Below, in pieces: positions 1 through 8,529 of a stretch of DNA of 64,000 bases. The DNA comes from Zoogloea sp041914405 (GTDB taxonomy: Bacteria; Pseudomonadota; Gammaproteobacteria; Burkholderiales; Rhodocyclaceae). Every line of letters begins with the position of its first letter. Position 1 is the stretch's first letter. The translations under genes were made by a program, and so were the position numbers. The DNA is taken from positions 1 to 64,000 of the forward strand of contig NZ_JAYSDK010000016.1 of NCBI RefSeq assembly GCF_041914405.1, in the 5' to 3' direction. The notes below the pieces were generated by a model. It was not told the DNA's origin. It searched no databases and was given only the letters and a program-made list of their open reading frames with translations.

Positions 1-1567
1 GCTTGGTCATCATGACCATGCGCGCCACCCAGAAGAAGATGATGTCGAAGCCGGTAACGAGCACTGTGGACGGCAGATAGAGGTCCAGCGCGTCGTTGGA
101 CTTGGCGGGCCACTCCGACGTCCAGTCGAGGGTCGAGAACGGCCACAGGGCGGACGAGTACCAGGTGTCGAGCACGTCCGGGTCGCGAGTCAGCGGGCCG
201 GGATAGCCGGCCTTGTCGGCCAGGGCGCGGGCTTCTTCCTCGTTATGGGCGACGAAGCACTCGCCATCGATGCCGTACCAGGCTGGAATCTGGTGGCCCC
301 ACCACAGCTGGCGGGAAATACACCAGTCCTGGATGTTGTTGAGCCACTGGTTGTAGGTATTGACCCAGTTGCCGGGGACGAACTCGATCTCGCCGGAGCT
401 GACGACTTCCAGCGCCTTCTCGGTGATCGACTTGCCGTCTTCGCCCGGCTTGGACATGGCGACGAACCACTGGTCGGTGAGCATCGGCTCGATGACCACG
501 CCGGTACGGTCGCCGCGGGGAACCTGCAGCTTGTGGGGCTTGGTGTCCACCAGCACGCCGGCGGCTTCCAGGTCGGCCACGATGGCTTTGCGGGCGTCGA
601 AGCGGTCGAGGCCCTGGTACTTGGCAGGGGCGTGTTCGTTGATCTTGGCATCCAGCGTCAGGATGCTGATCTGGGCAAGCTTGTGACGCTGGCCGACGGC
701 ATAGTCGTTGAAGTCGTGGGCTGGGGTGACCTTGACCACGCCGGTGCCGAACTCGCGGTCCACGTAGTCGTCGGCGATGATCGGGATGTCGCGCTCGCAC
801 AGGGGCAGGCGGACGGTCTTTCCGATCAGGTGGGCGTAGCGCTCATCTTCCGGATGCACCATCACGGCCACGTCGCCGAGCATGGTTTCGGGGCGGGTGG
901 TGGCGACGGTCAGGCCGGTCAGTTCGCCAATCTGGCCTTCACTGAACGGATAGTGGATGTGCCACATGAAGCCGTCTTCCTCTTCCTGGACCACTTCCAG
1001 GTCGGAGACGGCGGTGTGCAGCTTGGGATCCCAGTTGACCAGGCGCTTGCCGCGGTAAATCAGGCCTTCGTTGTAGAGGCGTACGAAGGTCTCGGTGACG
1101 ACCTTGTTGAGGCCCGCATCCATCGTGAAGCGCTCACGGCTCCAGTCAGGGCTGGTGCCCAGCCGGCGCATCTGCTTGGTGATGGTGCCGCCGGAGTATT
1201 CCTTCCACTCCCAGACTTTCTCGAGGAACTTCTCGCGGCCGAGGTCGTGGCGGGAGATGCCCTGGGCGTCGAGCTGGCGTTCGACGACGATCTGCGTGGC
1301 GATGCCAGCGTGGTCGGTGCCCGGCTGCCACAGGGTGTTCCAGCCCCGCATGCGGTGGTAGCGCGTCAGCGCGTCCATGATGGTCTGGTTGAAGCCGTGG
1401 CCCATGTGCAGGGTGCCGGTGACGTTCGGCGGCGGCAGCAGGATGCAGAAGGATTGTTCGGCAGGCTTGCTGCGATCGAGGCCGGCGGCGAAGTAGCCGC
1501 TGGCTTCCCAGTGTTCATACCAGCGGCGTTCGATCTCCGCCGGCTCGAAACTCTTGGCCAGTTCCAT
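1..1567 (-). CDS. valS: Valyl-tRNA synthetase, 5' part (3' end outside window)
   Basis: Charges tRNA-Val with valine in the cytosol. The reading frame starts at the ATG at 1567 (MELAKSFEPAEIERRWYEHW) and stays open to the window edge, giving the first ~522 residues of an enzyme normally ~940 long. Visible are the class I ATP-binding HIGH signature as PPPNVTGTLHMGHG near residues 40-55 and much of the CP1 editing domain (TTRPETMLGD, then GVVKVTPAHDFNDY), followed by WCISRQLWWGHQIP. The KMSKS loop and anticodon domain lie outside. It is the last gene of a minus-strand run pepA-holC-small protein-valS. The identity is certain; only the missing C-terminus cannot be judged. Confidence 0.97.
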   Translation of the reverse strand, partial: MELAKSFEPAEIERRWYEHWEASGYFAAGLDRSKPAEQSFCILLPPPNVTGTLHMGHGFNQTIMDALTRYHRMRGWNTLWQPGTDHAGIATQIVVERQLDAQGISRHDLGREKFLEKVWEWKEYSGGTITKQMRRLGTSPDWSRERFTMDAGLNKVVTETFVRLYNEGLIYRGKRLVNWDPKLHTAVSDLEVVQEEEDGFMWHIHYPFSEGQIGELTGLTVATTRPETMLGDVAVMVHPEDERYAHLIGKTVRLPLCERDIPIIADDYVDREFGTGVVKVTPAHDFNDYAVGQRHKLAQISILTLDAKINEHAPAKYQGLDRFDARKAIVADLEAAGVLVDTKPHKLQVPRGDRTGVVIEPMLTDQWFVAMSKPGEDGKSITEKALEVVSSGEIEFVPGNWVNTYNQWLNNIQDWCISRQLWWGHQIPAWYGIDGECFVAHNEEEARALADKAGYPGPLTRDPDVLDTWYSSALWPFSTLDWTSEWPAKSNDALDLYLPSTVLVTGFDIIFFWVARMVMMTK

Positions 1568-1650
1568 GGGGTCTGTCTTTTAAGGCAAAACGCGGATTAT
1601 AGCGGATGCGCCCGGCTCGACCTCCGGCGACTGTAGGTGCGCTGGAAGGA

Positions 1651-2097
1651 TCAGCCTTGCTGGCTGTCGTCGAGGGTGTCGGCGATCTCTGCGGACAGGG
1701 CTGGGATGAGGGTGGCGCGCAGATGGGCGGCGGCCGCCTCGCGCAGCCTTTCAGCCAGCTCATCCAGCTCACGCGAAACGAGTTGGGGCAATTCGTTATT
1801 GACCCATTCCTCAATATGCCTGCTGATGGCCGTGTCGAGGGCGACCAGGCGCTCGGCCAGCAGCTCGTGCTGCATGCTGGGCGAAGATGGGGGAGGAGGC
1901 GCTTCCGCCACCAGGGCTGTCTCGCCATCGACGGGCTCGAGGATGATGGGGGTCGCTTCGCCGATATAGGGTTCGATCCGTTCCTCGACCACGTCGGTCA
2001 GCAGCGGCAGATCCTCGCCCTCGTCCAGCGCGTCGAGCGGGGGCGTTTCCTCGTCGTCGAGGGAGATTTCGAAATCTGGTTTGTCAGTTTGCGTCAT
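1651..2097 (-). CDS. Small acidic protein between holC and valS, function unknown
   Basis: This 148-residue protein begins MTQTDKPDFEISLDDEE and is strongly acidic over its first half, with a Pro-rich stretch (APPPPSSPSMQHE) near the middle. The second half looks helical and charged (ERLVALDTAISRHIEEWVNNELPQLVSRELDELAERLREAAAAHLR), which suggests a coiled coil or oligomerising helix. No signal peptide or membrane segment is visible. Its ATG overlaps the holC stop codon by ATGA, so the two are translationally coupled. Position in the pepA-holC-valS run is the only hint to its role. I do not recognise a named family and assign no function. Confidence 0.8.
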   Translation of the reverse strand: MTQTDKPDFEISLDDEETPPLDALDEGEDLPLLTDVVEERIEPYIGEATPIILEPVDGETALVAEAPPPPSSPSMQHELLAERLVALDTAISRHIEEWVNNELPQLVSRELDELAERLREAAAAHLRATLIPALSAEIADTLDDSQQG

Positions 2098-2528
2098 TCG
2101 CCACTCCGTTGAGCAAGGTCATGCGCGCTGAGGGCGTAACCGCGCTCCTTGTAGTTGCGGTATCGGCGGCGGGCTGCCTGGCGCTCGGTTTCGCTGGGCC
2201 CAACAATTTCTAGCACCAACTGGAAGCGCTCGAAGGAGGGGGGCAGTTCGTCACCAAGATTGACCAGCACCTCGTCGTGGGGCAGCACGTCCAGTGTGTT
2301 GCCGATGACGACCGGGGTTTCCGCCGCCAGCGGCGAAGCCGCGGCCACGTGGGGTACGAAGGCGAGGGGCTGGAAGCCCCACAGCATCTGGTCGAAATGG
2401 CGTGCGGTGCCATTGTCCGGCGCGAAGACGGAGACCTTGTGCCCGCGCGCGCAGGCCTTGGCGGTCAGCACGCAGGCCACGCGCAGGCGGTCGGGAGCAT
2501 TGTGGTAGAAGCGGATCTCGTTCGTCAC
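2094..2528 (-). CDS. holC: DNA polymerase III chi subunit
   Basis: HolC (chi) joins the clamp-loader complex and binds single-stranded DNA-binding protein, helping the replicase displace primase. The 144-residue protein has the typical chi length and pattern: an N-terminal beta strand (IRFYHNAPD), a helix rich in Ala (RLRVACVLTAKACARGHKVSVFAPD), then LWGFQPLAFVPHV and the conserved VLVNLGDELPPSFERFQLVLEIVG core. The C-terminus carries the ARRRYRNYKERGYALSAHDL helix. It follows pepA closely, the usual pepA-holC-valS order in proteobacteria, and its stop overlaps the next ATG. Confidence 0.93.
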   Translation of the reverse strand: MTNEIRFYHNAPDRLRVACVLTAKACARGHKVSVFAPDNGTARHFDQMLWGFQPLAFVPHVAAASPLAAETPVVIGNTLDVLPHDEVLVNLGDELPPSFERFQLVLEIVGPSETERQAARRRYRNYKERGYALSAHDLAQRSGE

Positions 2529-2547
2529 GCCGGGCTCGCGGTTGGAT

Positions 2548-4035
2548 TCAGCGACCGCCGGCGCGGCCGATCAGGAACTCGGTGAGCAGAGGTACCGGGC
2601 GGCCGGTGGCTCCCTTGTCGCCGCCTGATTTCCAGGCGGTGCCGGCGATGTCCAGGTGAGCCCACTTGTAGGCCTTGGTGAAGCGCGACAGGAAGCAAGC
2701 CGCCGTGATGGTGCCTGCTCCCTTGGTACCGATATTGGGGATGTCGGCGAAGTTGCTCTTCAGCATGTCCTGGTACTCGTCCCACAGGGGGAGTTGCCAG
2801 GCCTTGTCGCCAGCGGCCTGGCCGGACGCCAGCAGTTCGGCGGCGAGTGCGTCGTCGTTGGCAAGCAGGCCTGAAGTGGCATTGCCCAACGCGATGATGC
2901 AGGCGCCGGTCAGCGTTGCAATGTCCACCACCGCGGCCGGCTCGTAGCGTTCGGCGTAGGTGAGGGCGTCGCACAGGATCAGGCGGCCCTCGGCGTCGGT
3001 GTTGAGAATTTCAATCGTCTGGCCGGACATGGAGGTGACGATGTCACCGGGCTTGATGGCCGAGCCGCCGGGCATGTTTTCGGTGGTGGGGATCAGGCCG
3101 ACCACGTTGATGGGCAACTCCATGCGGGCGATGGCCTTGAAGGTGCCGAGCACGCTTGCGGCGCCGCACATGTCGTACTTCATCTCGTCCATGCCCTCGC
3201 CGGGCTTGAGGGAGATGCCGCCGGTGTCAAAGGTGATGCCCTTGCCGACCAGCACGACCGGCTTGTCCTTGGCTTTGCCACCCTTGTAGTTGAGGATGAT
3301 GAACTTGGGGGGTTCATGGGAGCCGCGGGCCACCGACAGCAGGGAGCCCATGCCGAGCTTTTCCATGTCGGTGCGCTCGAGCACCTCGACCTTGATCTTG
3401 TGGTCCTTGGCGAGCTTGCGGGCGGCAGTCGCCAGATAACCCGGCGTGCACACATTGCCCGGCAGGTTGCCGAGGTGCTTTGCCAGGGCCATGCCTTCGG
3501 CAACGGCTTCGCCGCGCAGAAGGGCGGCCTGGAGTTCGTCGCCAGCCTTGCCGCGGACGATGAAGGTGAGCTTCTTGACGCCTTTTTTCGAGTCGTCCTT
3601 CTTAGACTTCAGCGTGTCGCTGCGATAGGTGCTGTCCAGCAGGATCTGCGCCGCTTGGTCGAGCCGCCAAGGTAAGTCGCGCGGGGCGTCGATGTCGGCG
3701 AGGGTGAAGGCTGCGTCGTCGGCTGCGAGCCCGCCCAGTTGCTTGGCGGCTGCCGTCACAGCATCGCGATAGGCCTTGTCGGATAGTTCGGAAACCTTGC
3801 CGAGGCTGACCAGCAGGACTCGGGGGGCGGCGACGCCAGGCAAACTGTGCAACAGAAGGGTGGCGCCGGCCTTGTCGTCCAGATCGCCGCGCGCGAGGAT
3901 GGTCGCCAGGGCGCCAGCACTGGCCTTGTCGAGGGCTTGTGCGGCAGTACTGAGTTCACCGCCCGCGTATACGCCCACCACCACGCAGCCGCTTTTGAGT
4001 TTTTCCGGCGATCCGGCCTTTATGGTAAATTCCAC
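2548..4035 (-). CDS. pepA: Cytosol (leucyl) aminopeptidase, M17 family
   Basis: PepA is a hexameric two-metal aminopeptidase that removes N-terminal residues from peptides; in some bacteria it also acts as a DNA-binding protein. I take the GTG at 4035 as start (VEFTIKAGSPEKL), because AAGGAG lies just upstream on the coding strand; an ATG further out at 4116 would add 27 residues unlike the family. This gives 495 residues, a normal length. Metal and active-site motifs are GKGITFDTGG (about residues 264-273) and NTDAEGRL (about 345-352). It diverges from lptF and heads the pepA-holC-valS run. Confidence 0.96.
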   Translation of the reverse strand: MEFTIKAGSPEKLKSGCVVVGVYAGGELSTAAQALDKASAGALATILARGDLDDKAGATLLLHSLPGVAAPRVLLVSLGKVSELSDKAYRDAVTAAAKQLGGLAADDAAFTLADIDAPRDLPWRLDQAAQILLDSTYRSDTLKSKKDDSKKGVKKLTFIVRGKAGDELQAALLRGEAVAEGMALAKHLGNLPGNVCTPGYLATAARKLAKDHKIKVEVLERTDMEKLGMGSLLSVARGSHEPPKFIILNYKGGKAKDKPVVLVGKGITFDTGGISLKPGEGMDEMKYDMCGAASVLGTFKAIARMELPINVVGLIPTTENMPGGSAIKPGDIVTSMSGQTIEILNTDAEGRLILCDALTYAERYEPAAVVDIATLTGACIIALGNATSGLLANDDALAAELLASGQAAGDKAWQLPLWDEYQDMLKSNFADIPNIGTKGAGTITAACFLSRFTKAYKWAHLDIAGTAWKSGGDKGATGRPVPLLTEFLIGRAGGR

Positions 4036-4141
4036 CCGCTTCTCCTTGGAAATACGCGTCAATCGGACATCGCGCCACATTATGGCCGCCACCCCGACCC
4101 ACGTCAAAACGGCCACCGGTCGCCGCTAATACTGTTCCCGC

Positions 4142-5218
4142 ATGATTTTTCTTCGAGCTGCCCAGCGCGAATTTACGCAGAACGCCGTGGCGGTCTTCGT
4201 GGCGCTGTTCGCAATCCTGATTTCCACGGTCCTGATTCGTCTGCTCGGGCAGGCGGCTGGCGGCCGGGTTCCGGCTGATGCGGTGCTGGCTCTGATCGGG
4301 TTTGGCGCCATCGCCCAGATGCCGGTCGTGCTGTCGCTTACCGTCTTTATTGCGATTCTGATGTCCCTGTCCCGCTGCTACCGGGACTCCGAGATGGTGG
4401 TGTGGTTTTCCAGTGGCCTGCCGCTGACCGCCTGGGTTCGGCCGGTACTGCGTTTCACGCTGCCGGTGGTTGTGCTGATCGCCTGCCTGTCCCTGTTCGT
4501 TGCGCCGTGGGCCCAGAAGAAGAGCGTCGAGTACAAGGAGCAACTGAACAACCGGGACGATGTTTCCCGGGTGGCGCCGGGCTTGTTCCGTGAGTCCTCG
4601 GGCGGCGAGCGGGTGTTCTTCGTCGAGGCCCTTTCCGGCGAGGAGGGGCGGGTCCGCAACGTCTTTGCCAGCAGCATGCAGCACGGGCGTTTGGGGGTGA
4701 TGGTCGCCGCACAGGGGCATGTGGAGAGCGACGCGGCGGGCAACCGTTTCGTTGTGCTCGAACATGGGCGGCGCTACGAGGGGACGCCGGGCACGCCGAG
4801 TTATCGGGTGATGGAGTTCGAGAAGTACTCCATCCGGATGGAGTCGAAGGAGGCCAGCACCTCTGAGCGGCAGCCGAAGACCCTCGCGCTGCCGGCCCTG
4901 ATCAAGAATCCGGATAGCAGGAATCAGGGAGAGCTGCTGGCCCGGATCAGTGCGCCCTTGTTGGCCACGATGTTGGCCCTCCTCGCAATCCCCCTGTCCT
5001 TTGTGAATCCGCGGGCCGGGCGTACCAACAACCTGGTGCTGGCAATCCTTGTCTACCTGATCTATAGCAATACCCTCAGCGTCTGCCAGGCCTGGGTTGG
5101 CCAGGGGCGGCTGCGTTTCGATGTGGGTCTGTGGGCGCCGCACCTGATCATGCTGGCGGCCTTGGGTGCTTTGTTCTATCGACGTCTGAGCGTTTTTGCG
5201 CGCTGGCGGAAACGCTGA
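4142..5218 (+). CDS. lptF: LPS export ABC transporter permease LptF
   Basis: LptF is one of the two inner-membrane permeases of the LptB2FG complex, which extracts lipopolysaccharide and passes it to the LptC-LptA bridge. The 358-residue protein shows two N-terminal membrane helices (AVAVFVALFAILISTVLIRLL and the region near PVVLSLTVFIAILMSL), a large periplasmic domain from about residue 130 to 260, and C-terminal helices (LLATMLALLAIPLSFVNPRAGR, NLVLAILVYLIYSN). Its TGA overlaps the lptG ATG (TGATG at 5216-5220). Divergence from pepA is the standard arrangement in beta- and gammaproteobacteria. Confidence 0.95.
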   Translation: MIFLRAAQREFTQNAVAVFVALFAILISTVLIRLLGQAAGGRVPADAVLALIGFGAIAQMPVVLSLTVFIAILMSLSRCYRDSEMVVWFSSGLPLTAWVRPVLRFTLPVVVLIACLSLFVAPWAQKKSVEYKEQLNNRDDVSRVAPGLFRESSGGERVFFVEALSGEEGRVRNVFASSMQHGRLGVMVAAQGHVESDAAGNRFVVLEHGRRYEGTPGTPSYRVMEFEKYSIRMESKEASTSERQPKTLALPALIKNPDSRNQGELLARISAPLLATMLALLAIPLSFVNPRAGRTNNLVLAILVYLIYSNTLSVCQAWVGQGRLRFDVGLWAPHLIMLAALGALFYRRLSVFARWRKR

Positions 5219-6294
5219 TGATTCCCGTCTATATCCGTTATCTGAGCCGCGAGATCTATGCGGCGGTGGCCCTCGTGCTGCTGGCCTTCCTGGGTTTGTT
5301 CGCCTTTTTCGATCTGGTGAACGAACTGGATGACATTGGCAAGGGTGGGTACATGCTCCATCATGCGGCGATTTACGTCGCGATGATCATGCCGGGGCGG
5401 GTTTATGAATTGATGCCCATCGCCGTGCTCATCGGTACGCTTTATGCGCTGACCACACTGGCACGCCATTCCGAAATCACCGTACTGCGTGCGTCAGGCC
5501 TGTCTACCCGGCGCCTGCTATCGGCCCTACTGGCAGTGGGGGGCGTCTTCGTGGTGCTGACCTTCATTTTTGGCGAATACCTGGCGCCACCGGCCGAGCG
5601 GGCGGCGCAGCAATGGCGTTTGGCGGCGACCCGTTCCATGGTGTCGCAGGAGTTGCGCACCGGCCTGTGGGTTCGCGATGGCCGGCGTTTCGTAAATGTC
5701 ACCAGCGTCCTTCCGGATACCAGCCTGCAAGGGGTACGCATCTACGAGTTTGATGAGCGTTCTGCACTGGTATCGATTAGCGAGGCGGAGTCCGGTGCAT
5801 ACGACGGAAAAGACGGCTGGCGTTTGCGCAAGATCGCGCAGACGCGCTTTTCCGATGGGGGAACCTCCACGATCTCGCTGCCGGAGATGGTTTGGAAGTC
5901 GGAGTTGACGCCGGAGGTGTTGTCGGTGCTGATGGTGGTGCCGGAGCGCATGTCCGTTTCCACCCTGTACTCCTACATCCATCACCTGCGGGAAAACAAC
6001 CAGAAGACCACGCGCTACGAAATTGCCCTGTGGAAGAAGCTGGCGTACCCGTTTGCGGCGTTTGTCATGATGGGCTTGGCGCTCCCCTTTGGCTACATGC
6101 AAACCCGGATGGGCGGGGTCAGCCTGAAGGTGTTTTCCGGAATCATGATGGGGGTGGGCTTCCATCTGCTGAACGGCCTGTTTTCCAATCTCGGCGTGAT
6201 CAACGGATGGATTCCGGCAGTGGCTGCGCTGACCCCCAGTGTCACCTTCTTCCTGGCGGCGGCCTTCATGATGTGGTGGGTCGAGCGCCGCTGA
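5218..6294 (+). CDS. lptG: LPS export ABC transporter permease LptG
   Basis: This is the partner permease of LptF in LPS extraction. The start is the ATG at 5218, overlapping the lptF stop and giving MIPVYIRYLSREIYAAVALVLLAFLGLFAFFDLVNELDD, a classic LptG opening; an in-frame upstream ATG inside lptF would add unrelated residues. The protein is 358 residues with helices at both ends and a periplasmic beta domain between (WVRDGRRFVNVTSVLPDTSLQGVRIYEF). The end includes WKKLAYPFAAFVMMGLALPFGYMQTRMGG. It ends only 12 bp from the convergent RDD-family gene. Confidence 0.96.
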   Translation: MIPVYIRYLSREIYAAVALVLLAFLGLFAFFDLVNELDDIGKGGYMLHHAAIYVAMIMPGRVYELMPIAVLIGTLYALTTLARHSEITVLRASGLSTRRLLSALLAVGGVFVVLTFIFGEYLAPPAERAAQQWRLAATRSMVSQELRTGLWVRDGRRFVNVTSVLPDTSLQGVRIYEFDERSALVSISEAESGAYDGKDGWRLRKIAQTRFSDGGTSTISLPEMVWKSELTPEVLSVLMVVPERMSVSTLYSYIHHLRENNQKTTRYEIALWKKLAYPFAAFVMMGLALPFGYMQTRMGGVSLKVFSGIMMGVGFHLLNGLFSNLGVINGWIPAVAALTPSVTFFLAAAFMMWWVERR

Positions 6295-6306
6295 GCTTGG
6301 TCGGGT

Positions 6307-6783
6307 TCAGTCTTTGGCGTTGTTGAGCAGCAGCACGATACGGGTGCCCGCCAGCCGGTCATGCAGGAACTGGCGTTCCTTGTCGAGCAGCGCCCACAGG
6401 ATGCCGATACCAAACAGCAGCACGGAAGGCCACGCCAGCGCGTAGCGGATGCATCCCTGGCGAATGGAGATCTGCTCGCCTTTTGCGTCGACGATGCGCA
6501 GCTTCCAGGTCTGCATGGCCAATGTCTGCCCACCGGTGCGCCAGTACCACAGAAAGTAGCCACCAAGGACGAGGAATACATACAGCCAGAGAAGGCCACC
6601 GGGGGGGGTGTAGTTCAGGGCTGCACCCAGAATCAGCAGGGGAACCATGAAGGCGAGGGCAAGCACGCCGAGTAGCAGCAGGATTTCATAGAGCATGCTT
6701 GCCAAGCGGCGGCGCAGGCCGGCGAGTTCGACGGCCTGCCTGGCCGGCGGAGTAGCGCCGGCGGCAAGAATTGGTTGGGGCAT
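6307..6783 (-). CDS. RDD family membrane protein
   Basis: RDD proteins are small multi-helix membrane proteins of mostly unknown role; some affect ion or osmotic balance. Starting at the ATG at 6783 (MPQPILAAGATPPAR) gives 158 residues. The family signature is visible as LAGLRRRLASMLYEILLLLGVLAL at the start, then two or three membrane helices, WYWRTGGQTLAMQTWKLRIVD, and the C-terminal RQFLHDRLAGTRIVLL, where the conserved HDR/AGT motif lies. It is the last gene of the minus-strand module sigma factor-DUF3619-DUF3106-RDD. The function of the individual protein is not known. Confidence 0.88.
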   Translation of the reverse strand: MPQPILAAGATPPARQAVELAGLRRRLASMLYEILLLLGVLALAFMVPLLILGAALNYTPPGGLLWLYVFLVLGGYFLWYWRTGGQTLAMQTWKLRIVDAKGEQISIRQGCIRYALAWPSVLLFGIGILWALLDKERQFLHDRLAGTRIVLLLNNAKD

Positions 6784-6790
6784 GGTACGC

Positions 6791-7447
6791 CTAGGGCTTG
6801 GTGGGGGAGGCCGGGGAGGGGGCAGCCTCAGCCGTGCTTGCGACTGCTGCGGGTCCGGCGGCTTGTGGCACCACACCCGCCGGCGCTGGGGTGGTTGCTG
6901 CGGCTTGTTCAGGCGCGACAGACGGCGCGGGCTTGATCTTCGGGTAGTTCGGCCGTACTGGCGGCGGCGGGGCCGTCAATGGTTTGATCGGCGGCGCGCC
7001 TGTTTTGGGGATGGCTGGTTTTACTGGCTGCTTGGTGGCGGCTTCGGTGAAGCGTTTCTTCTCGTCGCTGGGCAGGTCCTGGTACGCGTTCCACTTTTCC
7101 CGCAGCGTTTCGCGCTTCTCCGGGGCAATGCGCTGGAGATTCCGATACTGATCGCGCGCGATGGTGCGCTGTTCTGGAGTGAGGGAGATCCAGGTCTGCA
7201 TGCGGCGCTGCAGGCGCTCCTGTTCTTCCGGGGTGTATCCGGGGAAGCGGTCTGCGATGCCGACCCACTTGCGTCGGCGCTCGTCGGGCAGGTCGCGCCA
7301 TTCCTTGGCCAGTGGTGCAAGGGTGCGTTGCTGCGCCGGCGTCAGATCACTCCAGCCCGGTGCACTTATGGGGGGGGCTGGTACGGCAGAGGCCGACCAA
7401 CCCAGAAGGAGCGCAAGGCTCACTCGGGCGAGTCGTTTTGCACCCAT
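6791..7447 (-). CDS. DUF3106 domain secreted protein
   Basis: The 218-residue protein has an N-terminal signal sequence (MGAKRLARVSLALLLGWSASAVPA) and then a repeated short motif typical of DUF3106: W..LTPAQQRTLAPLAKEWRDLPDERRRKW, then TPEEQERLQRRMQTWISLTPEQRTIARDQYRNLQRIAPEKRETLREKW. These tandem helix-turn units each centre on a Trp and an L(T/A)PEQ element. The last ~80 residues are Pro/Ala-rich and low complexity, probably disordered. Its start overlaps the end of the DUF3619 gene, so the module is co-translated. A periplasmic location is inferred; biochemical function is unknown. Confidence 0.87.
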   Translation of the reverse strand: MGAKRLARVSLALLLGWSASAVPAPPISAPGWSDLTPAQQRTLAPLAKEWRDLPDERRRKWVGIADRFPGYTPEEQERLQRRMQTWISLTPEQRTIARDQYRNLQRIAPEKRETLREKWNAYQDLPSDEKKRFTEAATKQPVKPAIPKTGAPPIKPLTAPPPPVRPNYPKIKPAPSVAPEQAAATTPAPAGVVPQAAGPAAVASTAEAAPSPASPTKP

Positions 7448-7794
7448 GCGTCGAATCCACGGTCCAGGTAAGCGTCGATCGGGAGGTCGTCGGCGAGCAG
7501 TGCGCTATCCACTTCCTCCAGGTCAGCGGTGTGCTGTAATTGCCCAAGCAGGGCGCTGCCTAGCGCCGCCAGAATGACTGCAACCATAGCAATGGTGGTC
7601 TTGCCTCGCGGCAACACGCGCTCGGTGATCATCTGGCCGAAGCCGACCAGGCTCAGGCCGCGCACTGCGACTTTCTGGCGACTTAAGGCTTTCTGGCGCG
7701 CTTCGTGCAAACGTGACGAAGCACCTGGTGGAAGGTTCCACGCCGATGCGTTGAGGTGTTGCCGGACCCGGCGGTGAAATTCCTGGTCGTTCAT
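7420..7794 (-). CDS. DUF3619 family membrane protein, paired with the sigma factor
   Basis: The start is the ATG at 7794 (MNDQEFHRRVRQHLNASAWNLPPG), which overlaps the sigma-factor stop by ATGA; a longer frame to 7878 lies inside the sigma gene and is rejected. The 124-residue product has a basic cytoplasmic helix with ARQKALSRQK, one membrane segment (TTIAMVAVILAALGSALLG) and a short acidic periplasmic tail (DLEEVDSALLADDLPIDAYLDRGFDAWV). This layout, a cytoplasmic helix, one helix through the membrane and tight coupling to a sigma factor, resembles small anti-sigma factors. That role is inference from context; the family is otherwise uncharacterised. Confidence 0.85.
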   Translation of the reverse strand: MNDQEFHRRVRQHLNASAWNLPPGASSRLHEARQKALSRQKVAVRGLSLVGFGQMITERVLPRGKTTIAMVAVILAALGSALLGQLQHTADLEEVDSALLADDLPIDAYLDRGFDAWVQNDSPE

Positions 7795-8357
7795 AGTGTG
7801 ATGCCCTTTGCTGCAAGCGCTGCAGCCAAAGTGTGCGTCGCCCGGGAGCAGTGTGTTTTCACGCTTCCTTCGGAGCAACCCATTGCCGCAGCCGTTTCGG
7901 CTATGTCCATTTCCTCCCAGTAACGCATGAGGAAGGCTTCGCGTTGACGGGCTGGGAGCTTTTCGATTTCCTTTTCTATGACCGATAGAGTCTGGTGTTG
8001 TTCAAGTTGGGTCTGGGGTGATTCACTCTTGTGTTCGCTGTCGGCGGATTCGAGCGTCTCCAGCGGGTCGTAGTCCTCATCCTCCGAATTGGAGGAGAAG
8101 GCCGACAGCAGCGTGGTCCACATGCTGCGCACCTTCTGTCGGCGATAGTGGTCGCGGATCACATTCTGCAAGATGCGCTGAAACAGCATCGGCAACTCTT
8201 CCAGTGGCTTGTCGCCATACTTTTCGGCGAGCTTGAGCATCGCATCCTGAACGATGTCGAGGGCCGACTCTTCGTTGCGGACCGCGAACAAGGCCTGTTT
8301 GAATGCCCTTTTCTCGACACTGGCGAGGAAGTCCGATAATTCGAGACGGGAAGGCAG
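7791..8357 (-). CDS. RNA polymerase sigma-70 family (ECF-like) factor, start uncertain
   Basis: The protein has sigma region 2 (ESALDIVQDAMLKLAEKYGDKPLEELPMLFQRILQNVIRDHYRRQ), an acidic spacer, and region 4 (IEKLPARQREAFLMRYWEEMDIAETAAAMGCSEGSVKTHCSRATHTLA), so it should direct RNA polymerase to a dedicated promoter set. The first usual start codon in frame is a TTG at 8291, but a convincing region-2 helix continues upstream (ELSDFLASVEKRAFKQA). In that extension there is no ATG, GTG or TTG; the best candidate is a CTG at 8357 with GAGG about 8 nt ahead. I give that end as provisional; 8291 is the conservative alternative. It is coupled to DUF3619 and diverges from ilvB. Confidence 0.85.
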   Translation of the reverse strand: MPSRLELSDFLASVEKRAFKQALFAVRNEESALDIVQDAMLKLAEKYGDKPLEELPMLFQRILQNVIRDHYRRQKVRSMWTTLLSAFSSNSEDEDYDPLETLESADSEHKSESPQTQLEQHQTLSVIEKEIEKLPARQREAFLMRYWEEMDIAETAAAMGCSEGSVKTHCSRATHTLAAALAAKGITL

Positions 8358-8461
8358 GGGGGAATCCTCAGCTGGAGCGTGGCATCCCTCTTTCTGGTGG
8401 GTGAGGGGGCCAATTAAAACGATGCACCCGGTAGCTGGATCGCAATGCCGCCAGAGGCGCC

Positions 8462-8490
8462 TTGACCAATCGACTGGGCGGCGGTATGGT
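8462..8490 (+). promoter_or_regulatory. Likely sigma-70 promoter of the ilvBNC operon
   Basis: A TTGACC -35 (8462-8467) and a TATGGT -10 (8485-8490) are separated by 17 bp and lie 40 bp before the ilvB ATG. The short leader leaves no space for a leader-peptide attenuator of the kind seen at enteric ilv operons. Confidence 0.6.
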
Positions 8491-8529
8491 TCAACGTTTC
8501 ACATTGCCGAAACAGCTTCGGGTGCAGCG

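Noticed and set aside
8254..8529. Upstream extension of the ilvB frame
   Set aside because: It runs through the ilvB promoter and antisense to the sigma factor. The ATG at 8530 gives the usual enzyme start.
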